Shown piece by piece: positions 10,528 to 21,141 of a stretch of 64,000 nt of DNA. Below the pieces are notes generated by a model. That model made no database searches. It saw only the letters and a program-made list of their open reading frames with translations, and had not been told where the DNA came from. The position numbers were made by a program, and so were the translations under genes. Origin of the DNA: Brachyhypopomus gauderio (Eukaryota; Chordata; Actinopteri; Gymnotiformes; Hypopomidae); assembly GCF_052324685.1 (NCBI RefSeq), contig NW_027506873.1, positions 2,735,910 to 2,799,909 of the forward strand, given 5' to 3'. Within the stretch, counting starts at the first letter, position 1. Each line of letters starts with the position of its first letter.

Positions 10528-11065
10528 AGTGTCACCAGAACCTGAACCTGAAAAAATTATTCCTTGAAAAAACTGTCTGTAAAATTCATTCAGGTATGCA
10601 AAAATTCAAGTTAAAATTCAGGTTCAGGTCATAATTCAGGTTCGGGTCGAAATTCAGGTTCAGGGCAAAATTCAGGTTCGGGTCAAAATTCAGGTTCGGG
10701 TCAAAATTCAGGTTCGTGCGAAATTCAGGTTCGGGTTGAAATTCAGGTTCAGGTTGAAATTCAGGTGTAGGTTGAAATTCGGGTCGGGGATGCATCCGGG
10801 ATACTTAGGATGAGCAAACAAAGTCAGAGCTAATCAAACTGTATAGAGCTTTTTAAGTGTCACCAGAACCTGAACCTGAAATCATTATTACTTGAAAAAA
10901 TTGTCTGTAAAATTCATTCAGGTATACAAAAATTCAAAAATTCAGGTTCAGGTCAAAATTCAGGTTCAGGTCAAAATTCAGGTTCAGGTTGAAATTCAGG
11001 TTCAGGTTGAAATTCGGGTTGGGAATGCATCCGGGATACTTAGGATGAGCAAAAAAACTCAGAGC
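10528..11065 (-). repeat. Duplicated block with internal 17-bp tandem repeat
   Basis: Two copies of one block (10528-10815 and 10853-11065) share the opening AGTGTCACCAGAACCTGAAC, an internal array of AAATTCAGGTTCGGGTC-type 16- to 18-bp units (about 11 in the first block and 5 in the second), and the close GCATCCGGGATACTTAGGAT. On the minus strand the arrays read as NLNFDPNLNFD-like peptide repeats, which I regard as repeat artefacts. Confidence 0.85.
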
Positions 11066-12588
11066 TAATCGAACTGCATCTGGCCAATCACAAAACATAT
11101 CAGAGGTAATTGGGAGGCGCGTCTTTCTGCTAAATTTGCTGTAAGGGTGCGGTCCCTGTTTGGTGTGTAAGTAGCATGTAAGCAGCACGAAAGTGACCAC
11201 TGTGCCACCCAGAAATGGCACTGTTAACATGGCAGGCTCATCTCACATTTAAACATAACGTTTATTTAAAAAGTGAAACATGAATGTTAAACGGTACGTT
11301 AAATCTCCGCTGCACTCCGTGTGAAAAACTGTCACGTCCAGCTCTGCCCCCCTACCCAGTCCCGTGTCATCTGCCCTAGCCCCGTCTTGTTTTCTTGTTT
11401 CCTTGGTTTCCCTTCTGCACTGTAAAAAATTTCAAGTCTCACCAACTAAAAAAATCTTAGTGACCCGTTGCACCTAATTTTTTTAGTTGGTCTAATTTAA
11501 GCTCTACAAATTGCAAATTTTAAGTTCTGCTGACAACTACAGAATTCAGTCTAATTAAAGAAAATAAGTTGAGCCAACAAAATGTTATATATTAACCAAA
11601 TACACCTAGTGAGTCCAACAAAATGTTTTATGTTGTTCCAGCTACAATTGTTTAGTTTAGGTAATTATTCATTAGTATCCAAGTTGTCTGAACTATACAT
11701 TTTATGCTTTATGAAGTAAATTCAAAATATACAGAATATAATTAAGTAATTGTGCGTTTTATTTGCATGTCAAAAAGTAAACATAAAATATTACCAAACA
11801 GGCATATGAGAGCTGCTTTATAAATGTAATAAAAAATGAAACGCCATCGAGTCAGGAGGACAAGAATGAGCCATGATACCAACGTTAGCTCAATGCTAAT
11901 TTATTAGCAATACGCTAACGGCAAAAACACACTGGTTCTAAGGGAGGGGGGACATTAACACGCATACGACACACATCCAGGGAAACGGGAGAACTGACTG
12001 CGGAGCTGTATGTGGTTGGAAAAAGTATCTAAAAAAGTACTTAATTAGAAATCGATTGGGCTTCAGCAAATGCTTAATTACTACGCAGTTCTAGCTAGCT
12101 AGGTAGCTAACGTTAGTCCACATGCTAACAGTTTGCCGACGTGAGGTAGTTAAATTCCAAACGGACAGTTAACGCGTGACTGTTAATTAACCGTTAATCG
12201 GTAGCTTGTCCTTGCCAACCACAACAGTATTAACACTAACATTACTAAACTCATAGCAAACTGAAACACTGAAAAACAACTTGTTGGCTTAGCTCTAGTT
12301 TTGATAACTATACGTTTGGAAAATATGTTGAAATACGACCTAGTTCAAAATTCAAACTCAACAAACACCACCAAGTTAGCTGTGTTAGCTTAGTAAAGAT
12401 CCACATTAACTTCACTCAGTGAACGTTTGAAGTCCTCTAGATCAGTGGTTCTCAAACTGTGGTACGCGTACCACTGGTGGTACGCAGAGCACCCCGCGGT
12501 GGTACGCCAGATGAACTCGGAAAATAAAAGATGCTTTGAGGTTTTTTTTTTTTTACACAACACATTTTTTTTTTATTAAAACAGAATT

Positions 12589-12915
12589 ATGACAAGTCCT
12601 GAAATTCAGAAACTAAAAGGGATTACTCGTATTATGTGCGGAGAAAATGTCGCTAAACAGTTCGACCTGGTTCATCTTTCAAACGACACGGTCACTCACA
12701 GAATTGATGAAATGGTGGACAACGTCAGACAAACATTGACCGAGAGAATTAAAATGAGTAAATGCTTCTCACTGCAGTTAGATGAATCCATAGATGTCGC
12801 AGATTTAGCCAACTTGCTCGTTTACGTGCGATATGAGTATGAGGGCATGTCGCACGAAGACTTTTTGTGCTGTAAACCAACCACTACCAACACGAACTAC
12901 AGGAGAACTACATTA
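12589..12915 (+). pseudogene. hAT transposase fragment, SCAND3/ZBED5-like
   Basis: About 109 codons are in one frame from the methionine at 12589, containing KCFSLQLDESIDVADLANLL and VYVRYEYEG, then FLCCKPTTTNT. I recognise this as the first part of the catalytic domain of hAT transposases of the type related to vertebrate SCAND3, ZBED5 and ZMYM proteins: the LDES(T/I)D motif carries the first catalytic aspartate. The frame is cut at 12916 by a short inserted repeat, and the rest of the enzyme, including the dimerisation domain, is gone. The open frame nominally runs to 13032 but the end is not transposase. Confidence 0.8.
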
Positions 12916-13110
12916 CAGGGTTGCCAACTTTTGACGTTCGCTTGGAGTGAGATTTTAACCTGGAGCCGGTGGCGAGTGTATTTTGTTGAGCGGGGGGTGG
13001 GGGGGGGGTGGGGGGGGGGGTGCCGAACGTAAAATGGACACAGATTCAGTGTTATATTGCCGGTGGATGGCGTGTGTCTCACGCTCAATGCGTGAGAGTT
13101 GGCAACCCTG
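12916..13110 (+). mobile_element. CAGGGTTGCCAAC-ended short repeat, copy 1
   Basis: Begins CAGGGTTGCCAACTT and ends GAGTTGGCAACCCTG, flanked on both sides by ACATTA. It contains TGTCTCACGCTCAATGCGTG, shared with copy 3 at 15357-15601. Short non-autonomous TIR element, probably hAT-related. Confidence 0.7.
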
Positions 13111-13136
13111 ACATTATAACATATGTGTGTAATGAG

Positions 13137-13400
13137 CAGGGTTGCCAAATGCGTGAGACACACGCATTTGACCGTCTTCACACGCCACACATCCGATTTC
13201 TCACGTCGACAAAAAAAAAAATCTAAGTTTATTTACCTCTGATCCACATCTATGATTCAATGAGTTACTAGTTCGCTCTGGCGCCAACCATCGTGATATA
13301 ATACTTAATTCGTGTCCATTTTACATCCTCCCGGTAACAATTTACATTCGCCCCCCCCGCCCCCCCCCCCCCCCCCCCCCCCCCCCCCGTCAACAACTTA
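13137..13400 (-). mobile_element. CAGGGTTGCC short repeat, copy 2, inverted
   Basis: Reverse-complement relative of 15357-15601. Shared blocks include ACACATCCGATTTCTCACG, ATGATTCAATGAGTTACTAG, TTCGCTCTGGCGCCAACCA and TGTCCATTTTACA. The right end dissolves into C runs, so its limit is approximate. Confidence 0.7.
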
Positions 13401-13425
13401 AACTTGCCAAACAGCTTTTTCTTCT

Positions 13426-13456
<31 letters not shown>

Positions 13457-14429
13457 GGGGGGTAGTAGGTGGTACTTTGTCTAAAAAGTTTGAGAACCAC
13501 TGCTCTAGATAAATGGTGAAATGCTGGGTCTTCATTTTAGTTTTGGTGCAGAAGGCGCCAAGAAAATTGTCTCTCTTGAGCATGCGCATTAGTTTCACCA
13601 CTACCACTATTGCTCGCCCAACACAGTTTTTTACTTTGGACTTGATATGTTGACTGAGAACCATAATGCTCATTCACTGAACACAAAATATTAAGTTGAA
13701 TGGTAAAAATGCAGCAGCTGGTGGCACAACTCGTTTTTTGTTTTTGGAGTAACTATTTTTATGTTTCATGCTTTGCCCACATAAATTTTTATATTCACAG
13801 AACATAAGCAAATAAAGATTTTTTACAGTGTGTCTGTCATGCCCCTGTCCTCAAGTGTATCACCTGCGTCTCGTTTCTCTCCCCCGTTTCAGAGTATTTA
13901 ATCCCCTGTTTTATCCCTCGTTGCTGGTCATTATGCCCCATACTTTGTCTCAGTCCCTCCGTGTTCCCTATCTTGTTTTTCCTCATGTGCCGGTTTGATT
14001 AGTTCTGTTTTGTTTTCCTCATGTTCTACTCCTCGTTACTGCTCGTTAGTTATTTCCTTCACTTACCTTTAATGCTTTTCGTTGGTTGTCTCAGTTTATT
14101 TGGTTGTTACCTTAATGTTTATTCCTTCCTGCAATGCCTGTGTCCTAGCAGTCTGGGGTCGTTCAGTAGTTTAGTCAGGTTTTTACAGCGTGAGTTTTGT
14201 GTTTTGGTATTCTTGTGTTTATGCCAGTGTGTTTCAGTCTTTATGTTCGTTTAGTATTTCGGTCCTCGGTTTACTCATATTCGTATTCAGTAGTTCTCCC
14301 TTACCGTGTTCATGCTTGGTTGTTGTGTTAACTTTGTGCGTCTTGATTCATGTGTCTTATGTTTGTGTCTAAATTAGTTCATGTCCAGTAGTTCAGTCTT
14401 GTTTTGTTGGTGTAGTGTTCGGTGGTTTA

Positions 14430-14791
14430 AGCTGGGCGTACACTGTGCGATTTTTGGCCCATTTTCAGCCGATTTTTCACTCGTGCGACTATTTTTCGAT
14501 CGGGCCGAGTTTCGGCTCAATCGCGTGTCGTGCATCGTATAGTTTACACAGGTAAACGAGGAGCGATTCACACCTCACGACCAACTCCCGATCAGAAATC
14601 GCAGCGTCGCAAGAATATCAAACATGTTTGAAATTCAAATCGCTCCTCGTGAGATCGCATGAGAGCGTCGGGTCGTATAGTGTGAGTATGTGAATCGTGA
14701 GCTGTGAATTTTTAAACCCTGCGATTTAGTCGTACAGTTTGAGCTGGAGCTGAGTACACGATTTAAAATATCGTACAGTGTACGCCCAGCT
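14430..14791. mobile_element. Harbinger-like MITE with TTA flanks
   Basis: A 362-bp element with inverted ends AGCTGGGCGTACACTGTGCG and GTACAGTGTACGCCCAGCT, flanked by TTA on each side. The 3-bp TTA/TAA duplication is typical of PIF/Harbinger. It has no coding sequence and is inserted in the LTR-like element 11330-14993. Confidence 0.75.
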
Positions 14792-15016
14792 TTAGCCTAC
14801 GTCATGTGTTCGCCGTATTGCATTTGAGTCAGTTTCGGTTTTGTTTATTGTCTCTTCTCTATGTTATTCACATGTGTGCTTGTGTTTACGTACTCCTTAC
14901 TTACTTACCTCTTTGTTAGTCCACTGCTCCTTTTGTTTAATAAATTATTCAGAACCCTGCACTTGCGTCACGCCCAGCCCTTGAATTGTAACAAAAACTT
15001 TTGACTTGCTGACGTC

Positions 15017-16435
15017 CAGAGGTGGGGACTCGAGTCACATGACTTGGACTCGAGTCAGACTCGAGTCATTAATATTAAGACTTTTGACTTGACTTGAAAA
15101 AATATTCAGAGACTTAGACTTGACTTGGACTTTTACACCAATAACTTGGGACTTGAATTGGACTTGAACCTGTTTACTTGCAAAGACTTGATTTTTTAAC
15201 CCCAAATCTAAATTTTAAAACGCATATTAATATTTATAAAGTGCGCCCCATTAATTTCATTTCCGTCCTTCTGACGCAGACCGGTCCTCTGCTTTTCCAC
15301 ACTCTGTACGTGTGTGTGTGCATGAGCTGCAGCACAACCAATCAAATGGGGGATTGGCGAACGTAAATTTTTACCGGGCGGGGTGTAAAATGGACACAAA
15401 TTAAGTATTATATCGCGATCGATCGATCGCCAGTGGTTGGTGCCAGAGCGAACTAGTAACTCATTGAATCATAGATGTGGATCAGAGGTAAATAAACTAG
15501 ATTTTTTTCCGGCGTGAGAAATCGGATGTGTGGCGTGAGAGCGTGTGAAGTCGGTCAAATGCGTGTGTCTCACGCTCAATGCGTGAGGGTTGGCAACCCT
15601 GGGTTCTGTATCTGAACTCGGGGAAGAGAGCCTCTCTCTGTCACCATCATAATATCCAGTTCTATCTCAGCATGGATTGTGTATTTGAAGACATCTACAT
15701 CGAGAAAAAAATATATTGACAAAAGTGGAGCGAGTTTTCAGCTATGGGGACATCATTCATCGTGCACAAATGACATACAGACTTTTGGCCAGCAAATGCA
15801 ATGCAGAATAGTTTACTGAAATGTCTAAAGTTGCAGATTCCTGTTAATTGTTCAGTTCTTATATTTGTTTGTCTTGTGTCACTCACACATGGACACACAT
15901 GTTCTCCAAGAAACCAGATAAGAGAAGAGAGGGAAAATGCTGTTATGGTTCTTTGTATTGTACTGTGAAAATATCAGCACTTTTTATTTGAACATGGAGT
16001 TCTACTTATGACTTTTTCACAGAATATTTATTTCTGGAAAATTGTAGTTTAAAGTATGAATATTTTTGCAGCTAAGTTTAACAAATTGAACTGTGCAATA
16101 AAGAGGTGTAATTTTAATTTTTTTAATACTTCGTGTTTTCAGTTGCACATGTTTTATCAAGATTTGAGGAGAATTTAGATTTAAAAAAGAATTTACAATT
16201 TAAATTTATTTACATTTAAAATATACCTGCAACATTGGTAAAAAAAAAAAAAAAAAGACTCGAAAGGACTTGAAATTCCAAGTTTCAGACTTGGGACTTG
16301 ACTTGACTGTTGTCTGTCTTGACTCGAGACTTGACTTGACTTGAGTGTCTTTGCTTGAGACTTGACTCGGGACTTGAGGTATAAAGACTTGGACTTACTT
16401 GAGACTTGCAAAACACTGACTTGGTCCCACCTCTG
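15017..16435. mobile_element. hAT element, CAGAGGTGGG ends, 8-bp duplication
   Basis: Ends CAGAGGTGGGGACTCGAGTC and TTGGTCCCACCTCTG are flanked by identical CTGACGTC (15009-15016, 16436-16443). Both subterminal regions (15025-15190 and 16258-16420) are arrays of GACTTGGACTTGACTTG-like steps, presumably transposase binding repeats. It has no transposase; copy 3 of the CAGGGTTGCC repeat sits inside at 15357-15601. Non-autonomous hAT. Confidence 0.9.
15357..15601 (+). mobile_element. CAGGGTTGCC short repeat, copy 3
   Basis: Ends GTTGGCAACCCTG and is the inverted relative of 13137-13400, sharing TGTAAAATGGACACA, GAGCGAACTAGTAACTCATT, GAAATCGGATGTGTGGCGTG and TCACGCTCAATGCGTGAG. It contains a short GATCGATCGATCG run. 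It is nested in the hAT at 15017-16435. Confidence 0.7.
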
Positions 16436-16659
16436 CTGACGTCACTGCTCATGGGTGAATCCTGCAAGTGACTTTTTGCTGTTTTCAGTTTTGCTTCTCA
16501 CAAAAATAAAAGATTACAAAAACGTGGTAAATTTTACTTTGCCATTTAGACTAAAATTTACAAATGTATTTGAAGACAAATAATTACAAAGAAACACCAA
16601 GTATTGCACGTGAAATTCTTAAGTAACTAGACTACTAGATAATTCTTTTAGATAGTACT

Positions 16660-16996
16660 TGTAACGTTCGGTGTGGCGAGAAGGACGAGGCACGAATCCA
16701 ATTTTGCGTACACTGACGTTCTTTTTATTTTCCACAAAATAACGCATATAGCGCATGGATAACATGCAGACATATATAACGTGCAGACTCAAACAACGAC
16801 GAGCACAGGACACTGCATGAACGCACATTAAATAGACAAACCACATAAACCCCACGTGATGATGAGACGAGCCACAGGTGAGACGGATTATCACAAGATG
16901 TAACTGCACCCACGGAGATCCACAGACGCAGACGACTGGACGTAGACAACGTAAACACACTCCCAAAAGGGAGGGGTCATGGACCATAACATGACA
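16660..16996 (-). mobile_element. Solo LTR with 5-bp target duplication
   Basis: A 337-bp element. On the minus strand it starts TGTCATGTTATGG and ends AACGTTACA, with AATAAA about 55 bp before the right end, and is flanked by identical GTACT (16655-16659, 16997-17001). TG to CA ends, a polyadenylation signal and a 5-bp duplication fit an LTR left after recombination. Its ends resemble those of the element at 11330-14993. There is no internal coding region. Confidence 0.75.
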
Positions 16997-17001
16997 GTAC
17001 T

Positions 17002-17689
17002 TAAATAAACTTAATTATATTTACAAAGTCAAAAAAATCTTTTTTACAGTGTGTGTTCGAAGGCTGCAGTACAAAGGAAATAAAATGATAAAAATGATGG
17101 AGATGTGTGTTACTTTTTAGAGATTTAATTTCATTAACAAATGTAGAGCTACTAATAAGACAGCTACAACATATTTTTCATCAAACAGAATGTTTGTTTG
17201 TTTGTTTTTATTGAAACAGATTTCAGATTACTGATTTCAGAAAAAATCATCCTCCTTACACCTCAGCTGATGCACTGAGCCCATTAAAGTCATTCTGCAC
17301 AGAAACGTTCAAAAACACGTTCTGTACTGCTTCTCTGTATATCACAGAAGCACAAAGCTACCATTCAAATGAACACCTTGTTGTTTTGCAAAGGTAAGGA
17401 AATATTGGCTCTAAGTGGTTCTGTGGGGTTCTGTTCAGTTCTGTGGGTTTCTGTGCTATCCTGTGGAGGTTATATGGGATTCTGTGGTAACTGAGTCCCT
17501 TAAAGTCCCCCAGTCCCTTAAATGGCATGGTATTCATTCATGATAGGTTATTTAGGCTCCACCCATTCATATTGTTACTCCACTCTCAAGTGACTCCATC
17601 CACTCACGATTTTATATGCCTTTGATGGCCATTCAGCCGATGGCTATAGTGAGCTTCTCCAACAGCCCTCATTCATCCTTCATTGGAAT
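17002..17689. other. Intergenic, no recognisable gene
   Basis: A TTTTTTACAGTG end like that of the 11418-13830 element occurs near 17040-17051, possibly the solitary right end of another copy. The phrase TTCTGTGGGGTTCTGT recurs near 17420-17480. Nothing else is seen. Confidence 0.4.
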
Positions 17690-18250
17690 ATGCACTGTGG
17701 ACAGGAGAGTGTATTGAAGAGTGCACTGTGGACAGGAGAGTGTGTTGAAGAGTGCACTGTGGATAGGAGAGTGTGCTGGAGTGTGCACTGTGGACAGGAG
17801 AGTGTGTTGAAGTGTGCACTGTGGACAGGAGAGTGTGCTGGAGTGTTTACTGTGGACAGGAGAGTGTGCTGAAGTGTGAAATGTGGACAGGAGAGTGTGT
17901 TGAAGTGTGCACTGTGGACAGGAGTGTATGCTGCACTGTGGACAGGAGTGTGCTTGGGTATGCACTGTGGACAGGAGTGTGCTGGAGTGTGCGCTTTGGA
18001 CAGGATAGTGTGCTGGAGTGTACATTGTGGACAGGAGAGTGCTGGAGTGTGCACTGTGGAAAGGAAAGTGTGTTGAAATGTGCACTGTGGACAGGAATGT
18101 GCTGGAGTGTGCACTGTGGACAGGAGAGTGTGCTGGAGTGCACACTGTGGACAGGAGAATGTGCTGAAACACGTACTATGGACTGGAGAGTGTGCTGGAG
18201 TGCGCACTGTGGACAGAGAGTGCTCTGGAGTGCACATCTTGAGCACACAC
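17690..18250 (+). repeat. 31-bp minisatellite
   Basis: About 18 copies of a unit near 31 bp (GTGCACTGTGGACAGGAGAG then TGTGCTGGAGT). Copies of 28 to 33 bp occur through loss of AGTGTG. Long cysteine/valine-rich plus-strand and histidine/serine-rich minus-strand frames are artefacts of the repeat. Confidence 0.95.
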
Positions 18251-19590
18251 TGGAGAATGTGCCCATTACCGTCACTGGAATGGAGTGACCTGCGCTCTCA
18301 CAGGCTCAAGAGGGGAGCAGCGACAGTAGCCTGGCTGCCCTCATCGTCCCCTCAGCCCTGCAAAAGCTCATTTCGTCTGCCACAAACCATCTCCCCCTAA
18401 CTGTAAAGAGGGAGAGGGGCTGAAAGGACCTTTTGTCCCTGGACCTCCTCTGTCGGCTGAGGAGAAGGAGCAGGGGGTAGGAGTGAGGGGCTCGGCACTT
18501 GGGATTGTGAACGCGGCATTAAAGATGCGAGGCAGACCCTGTTTATGATTACTCTGAGAAAGGGGACACAAAACCAGGGACATTCCAAGAGCCCAGCGAG
18601 TGCCAGGGCCCACTTTGTGATCGGGCTTCTACAATAGAGGAGAGGGGGACACACACCACCAAAAGGACATTCTCATGGGCTAGGCAGGACTCATCTCTGT
18701 CCAAGCCGAACCACGTGGTGATACCTGTGGACTCGTCCCACACATCTGCATGCTCTTGTTTTCTGACGTGCTCGCTAAAACGTAAATTGCGATGGTCCTG
18801 CTCGATGCCTGGACACTGCGCGAAATGAAAAGTGACCTGCCAGATGCGCAATGATGCTGAAAACAAACAATATACGATGCTGAAAACAAACAGGGAAATG
18901 TGGAGTTCTTCGCCAAAGTGGTTGACAGTCTGGACAAAGTCCAAGCCCGCTGGCTGTCCTGGCATTGGTGACACTGATGATGAAAGTTGCATTTGTTTGG
19001 TCTGTGGGAGAGGTTATTTCACAAGTCCACAATACCCCCCCCCCCCTCCCCCCCTCCCAATCACACGCCAACCCTCTGCTGGCTGGCCTTATCTGGGGTA
19101 CATCATGCCTGCTGGTTGAGTCAGTGCGAGGGTGCTGGTGGATCGGAACAGGAGAGGCAGAGATGATGGCTGGCATTCCCTCTTTGGGAAAATGTTTGTA
19201 TAGAACATTTCACCCTCAGCTATTGTGTCCTGCTCCACCTGATCTCAATTTAAATCAAATAATAAATTATACAGCACTTTTTACAGTTTCACAAAGCAGC
19301 TTTACAAGTGTCCGAGTCCGAGTGTTACTTTACAAGTGTTTCCTTGAGAGGAACCAAGACTCAGGGGGGATCACATCCTCTTCTGGCTGACACCAGTCAC
19401 CATGACAACAATAATTAGACAGATACATACACAAAGAACTGATGGGAATGGTAAGTAATTCTCATAGTTGTGTATATTTATATACGTGCTCTCTATGTAA
19501 TTCTTATTCTTAAGAGTCCTACAGTAGACTTCTTGATTGTCAGTGATAGTAGTCCAGGGCCATGGAGATACAGCCATAACAGGGGGGAAT
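18251..19590. other. Intergenic upstream of SLC1A3, no recognisable gene
   Basis: Mixed composition. Frames up to about 147 codons exist but none shows a recognisable motif. At 18856-18895 the phrase GATGCTGAAAACAAACA is repeated, and 19033-19055 is a C-rich run. Regulatory elements may lie here but none can be named. Confidence 0.4.
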
Positions 19591-19696
19591 TCAGGGTGGT
19601 GAGAGGTGCCAGGGCAGTGGGTTGATCCTTCATGATCTCATGTTCAGGGTGGCAAGAGGGACCAGGGCAGTGGGTTCATCCTTCACGATCTCATGT
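19591..19696 (+). repeat. 53-bp direct duplication
   Basis: Two adjacent copies (19591-19643 and 19644-19696), each with TCAGGGTGG, CCAGGGCAGTGGGTT and ATCTCATGT, differing at a few positions. Confidence 0.85.
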
Positions 19697-19924
19697 TCAT
19701 TATGCGTTATCATGCGTTAAAAAGTTAACGCATATATAAGATAGTGTATACGTCAAAGACCTATAATTCAAGTGTGGCTCATAAACCTTGATTAATATAT
19801 AGTAGTTGTTGTTACCAAAATATTGTGGATCATAATGTTTTACAAGTCCATTTCTCCATTTTTGTTAATTAATTAATTATCAGTGATGGCTTGTCATCAG
19901 CCCAATATCAAATGAAAAGGTGAC

Positions 19925-20245
19925 CCCCCACACATACACAACCCCACCCTTCCTCACCCCCACACATACACAACCCCACCCTCCCTTACCCCCAACACAC
20001 CCACCCCACTATCCCTTACCCCCTACACACCCACCCCACCCTCCCTTACCCCCTACACACCCACCCCACTATCCCTTACCCCATCACACCTTCCCCACCC
20101 TCACTTACCCCCTACACACCCACCCCACCCTCCCTTACCCACTACACACCCACCCCGCCCTCCCTTACCCCCCAACACACACAACCCGCCTTCCCTTACC
20201 CCAACACACCCACCCCACCCTCTCTTACCCCTCCCACCTCTGCTT
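19925..20245 (+). repeat. C-rich 30-bp minisatellite next to SLC1A3 exon 1
   Basis: About ten copies of a unit of about 30 bp (CCCTTACCCCCTACACACCC plus ACCCCACCCT), ending about 80 bp upstream of the inferred SLC1A3 first exon. The minus strand has closely spaced runs of three to five G, so G-quadruplex formation is plausible. Threonine/proline-rich frames through it are artefacts. Confidence 0.9.
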
Positions 20246-20324
20246 CTTCACTGTTTACCCAGTATGGCCCCCTTGCTGTCACCCTCCCCCGGTCTGGGTT
20301 TGTAATCCCCTCCCCTCTTGAGCT

Positions 20325-20495
20325 GTGTGTGGAGGGAGCGTCTCACAGGCTGCCAGAGTCACCTCCGACGCGCTGCACACACCGCGCCTCCGACAGGACG
20401 GCCGAGTTCTGCCACTGCTCTTCTGAAGACAGGATCGCTGCCCACACCCTCGCATCTACCCCAGCATCAGTCCGGACAGCGGCCTGCTCTCAGGG
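20325..20495 (+). other. SLC1A3: SLC1A3 noncoding exon 1 (inferred)
   Basis: A GC-rich stretch ends at a strong donor: CAGGG then GTAAGT with the intron at 20496. No long frame crosses it. I place the first 5-prime UTR exon here from its position 0.8 kb before the coding exon, its composition and the donor. The start is approximate; no TATA box was seen. Confidence 0.5.
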
Positions 20496-21141
20496 GTAAG
20501 TCTGAAACCTCCAGTTATTTCCGTCTTTCAACCCGCTCTTAATTTGTTCTTTCAGAGTCCCTGTGAAATGCGTGCAGGAACGGGTGACTCTGAAGTGTGC
20601 ATTCTTCCGCTTGAGTGGAAAAACGCTCAAGTATTGTTTAATCCTGAATATATTAACCTGATTTCATGGTGTTTGTGTTTCTCATTCAAACAAACAAACA
20701 AAAGTTTTTCTAACTTTAATCAGGAGAGTTTTTCCTTCTGTATTACATATGTGCTTTGCAATTACTGAAATCCAGTGCATTTGCTTGAATAATGAATAAA
20801 AGCTGCCATGCTGGACTTTACAAGTTAGTAGTGATTCTCCTTTGATTTGCACGAGGACAGCGTAAAATACACATCGAATCAGGTACAGTGTTTTAAAGCC
20901 CTTTAAAAGGGCTTCCAGATGCTCAGCATGGATGATCAACTCCCATTTGCATTGAACTGAATATACATAGCGTTTCAGATGTGCACCTGTGGCTCAGAGG
21001 GTTTTTCTTGTGAAAGAACTATATTACTATACCCTAAACAACCCAATTGTGTGCATCTGCATTAATTAACACAAATGCCTTTAGCTTATTTTTCATTCCA
21101 GGAGTCTCACACAAGTTTTAGCGTCTTTCCTCGGTTTGCAG

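Larger units (their letters stand above)
12443..13502 (+). mobile_element. hAT transposon with 8-bp target duplication
   Basis: Terminal inverted repeats CAGTGGTTCTCAAACT and GTTTGAGAACCACTG are flanked by identical 8-bp CTCTAGAT copies (12435-12442, 13503-13510), the hallmark of the hAT superfamily. It holds a fragment of transposase (12589-12915), then two short repeat copies (12916-13110, 13137-13400) and long C and G runs (13345-13388, 13435-13461). It cannot be autonomous. Confidence 0.9.
11418..13830. mobile_element. TIR element, CACTGTAAAAAAT ends, with inner insertions
   Basis: Opens CACTGTAAAAAATTTC and closes GATTTTTTACAGTG. It contains AAGTTGAGCCAACAAAATG and TTTTAGTTGG motifs and is carrier of a complete hAT element at 12443-13502. 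The flanks share only TG. Its ends match those of the element at 2926-4226, but its interior differs. No transposase of its own was seen. Confidence 0.6.
11330..14993 (+). mobile_element. LTR-like element interrupted by nested insertions
   Basis: Starts TGTCACG at 11330 and ends GTAACA at 14993 (TG to CA ends), with AATAAA near 14938 close to the right end. It is flanked by the 5-bp repeat AAAAC on both sides (11325-11329, 14994-14998). It has no internal coding domain, so a solo LTR is the simplest reading. It is split by a TIR element (11418-13830) and a Harbinger-like MITE (14430-14791); without them about 0.9 kb remains. An alternative is that the right part begins on its own at 13836 (TGTCATG); the AAAAC duplication argues for one element. 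Confidence 0.5.

Noticed and set aside
17669..18288. Frames of 142 to 188 codons on both strands
   Set aside because: They are produced by the 31-bp minisatellite, with Cys/Val or His/Ser-rich periodic content.
18368..19176. Overlapping frames of 80 to 147 codons upstream of SLC1A3
   Set aside because: They lie in a GC-richer stretch with frames on both strands, no recognised motif and no splice pattern.
19920..20321. 133-codon Thr/Pro-rich frame
   Set aside because: It runs through the C-rich minisatellite and has no splice or homology support.
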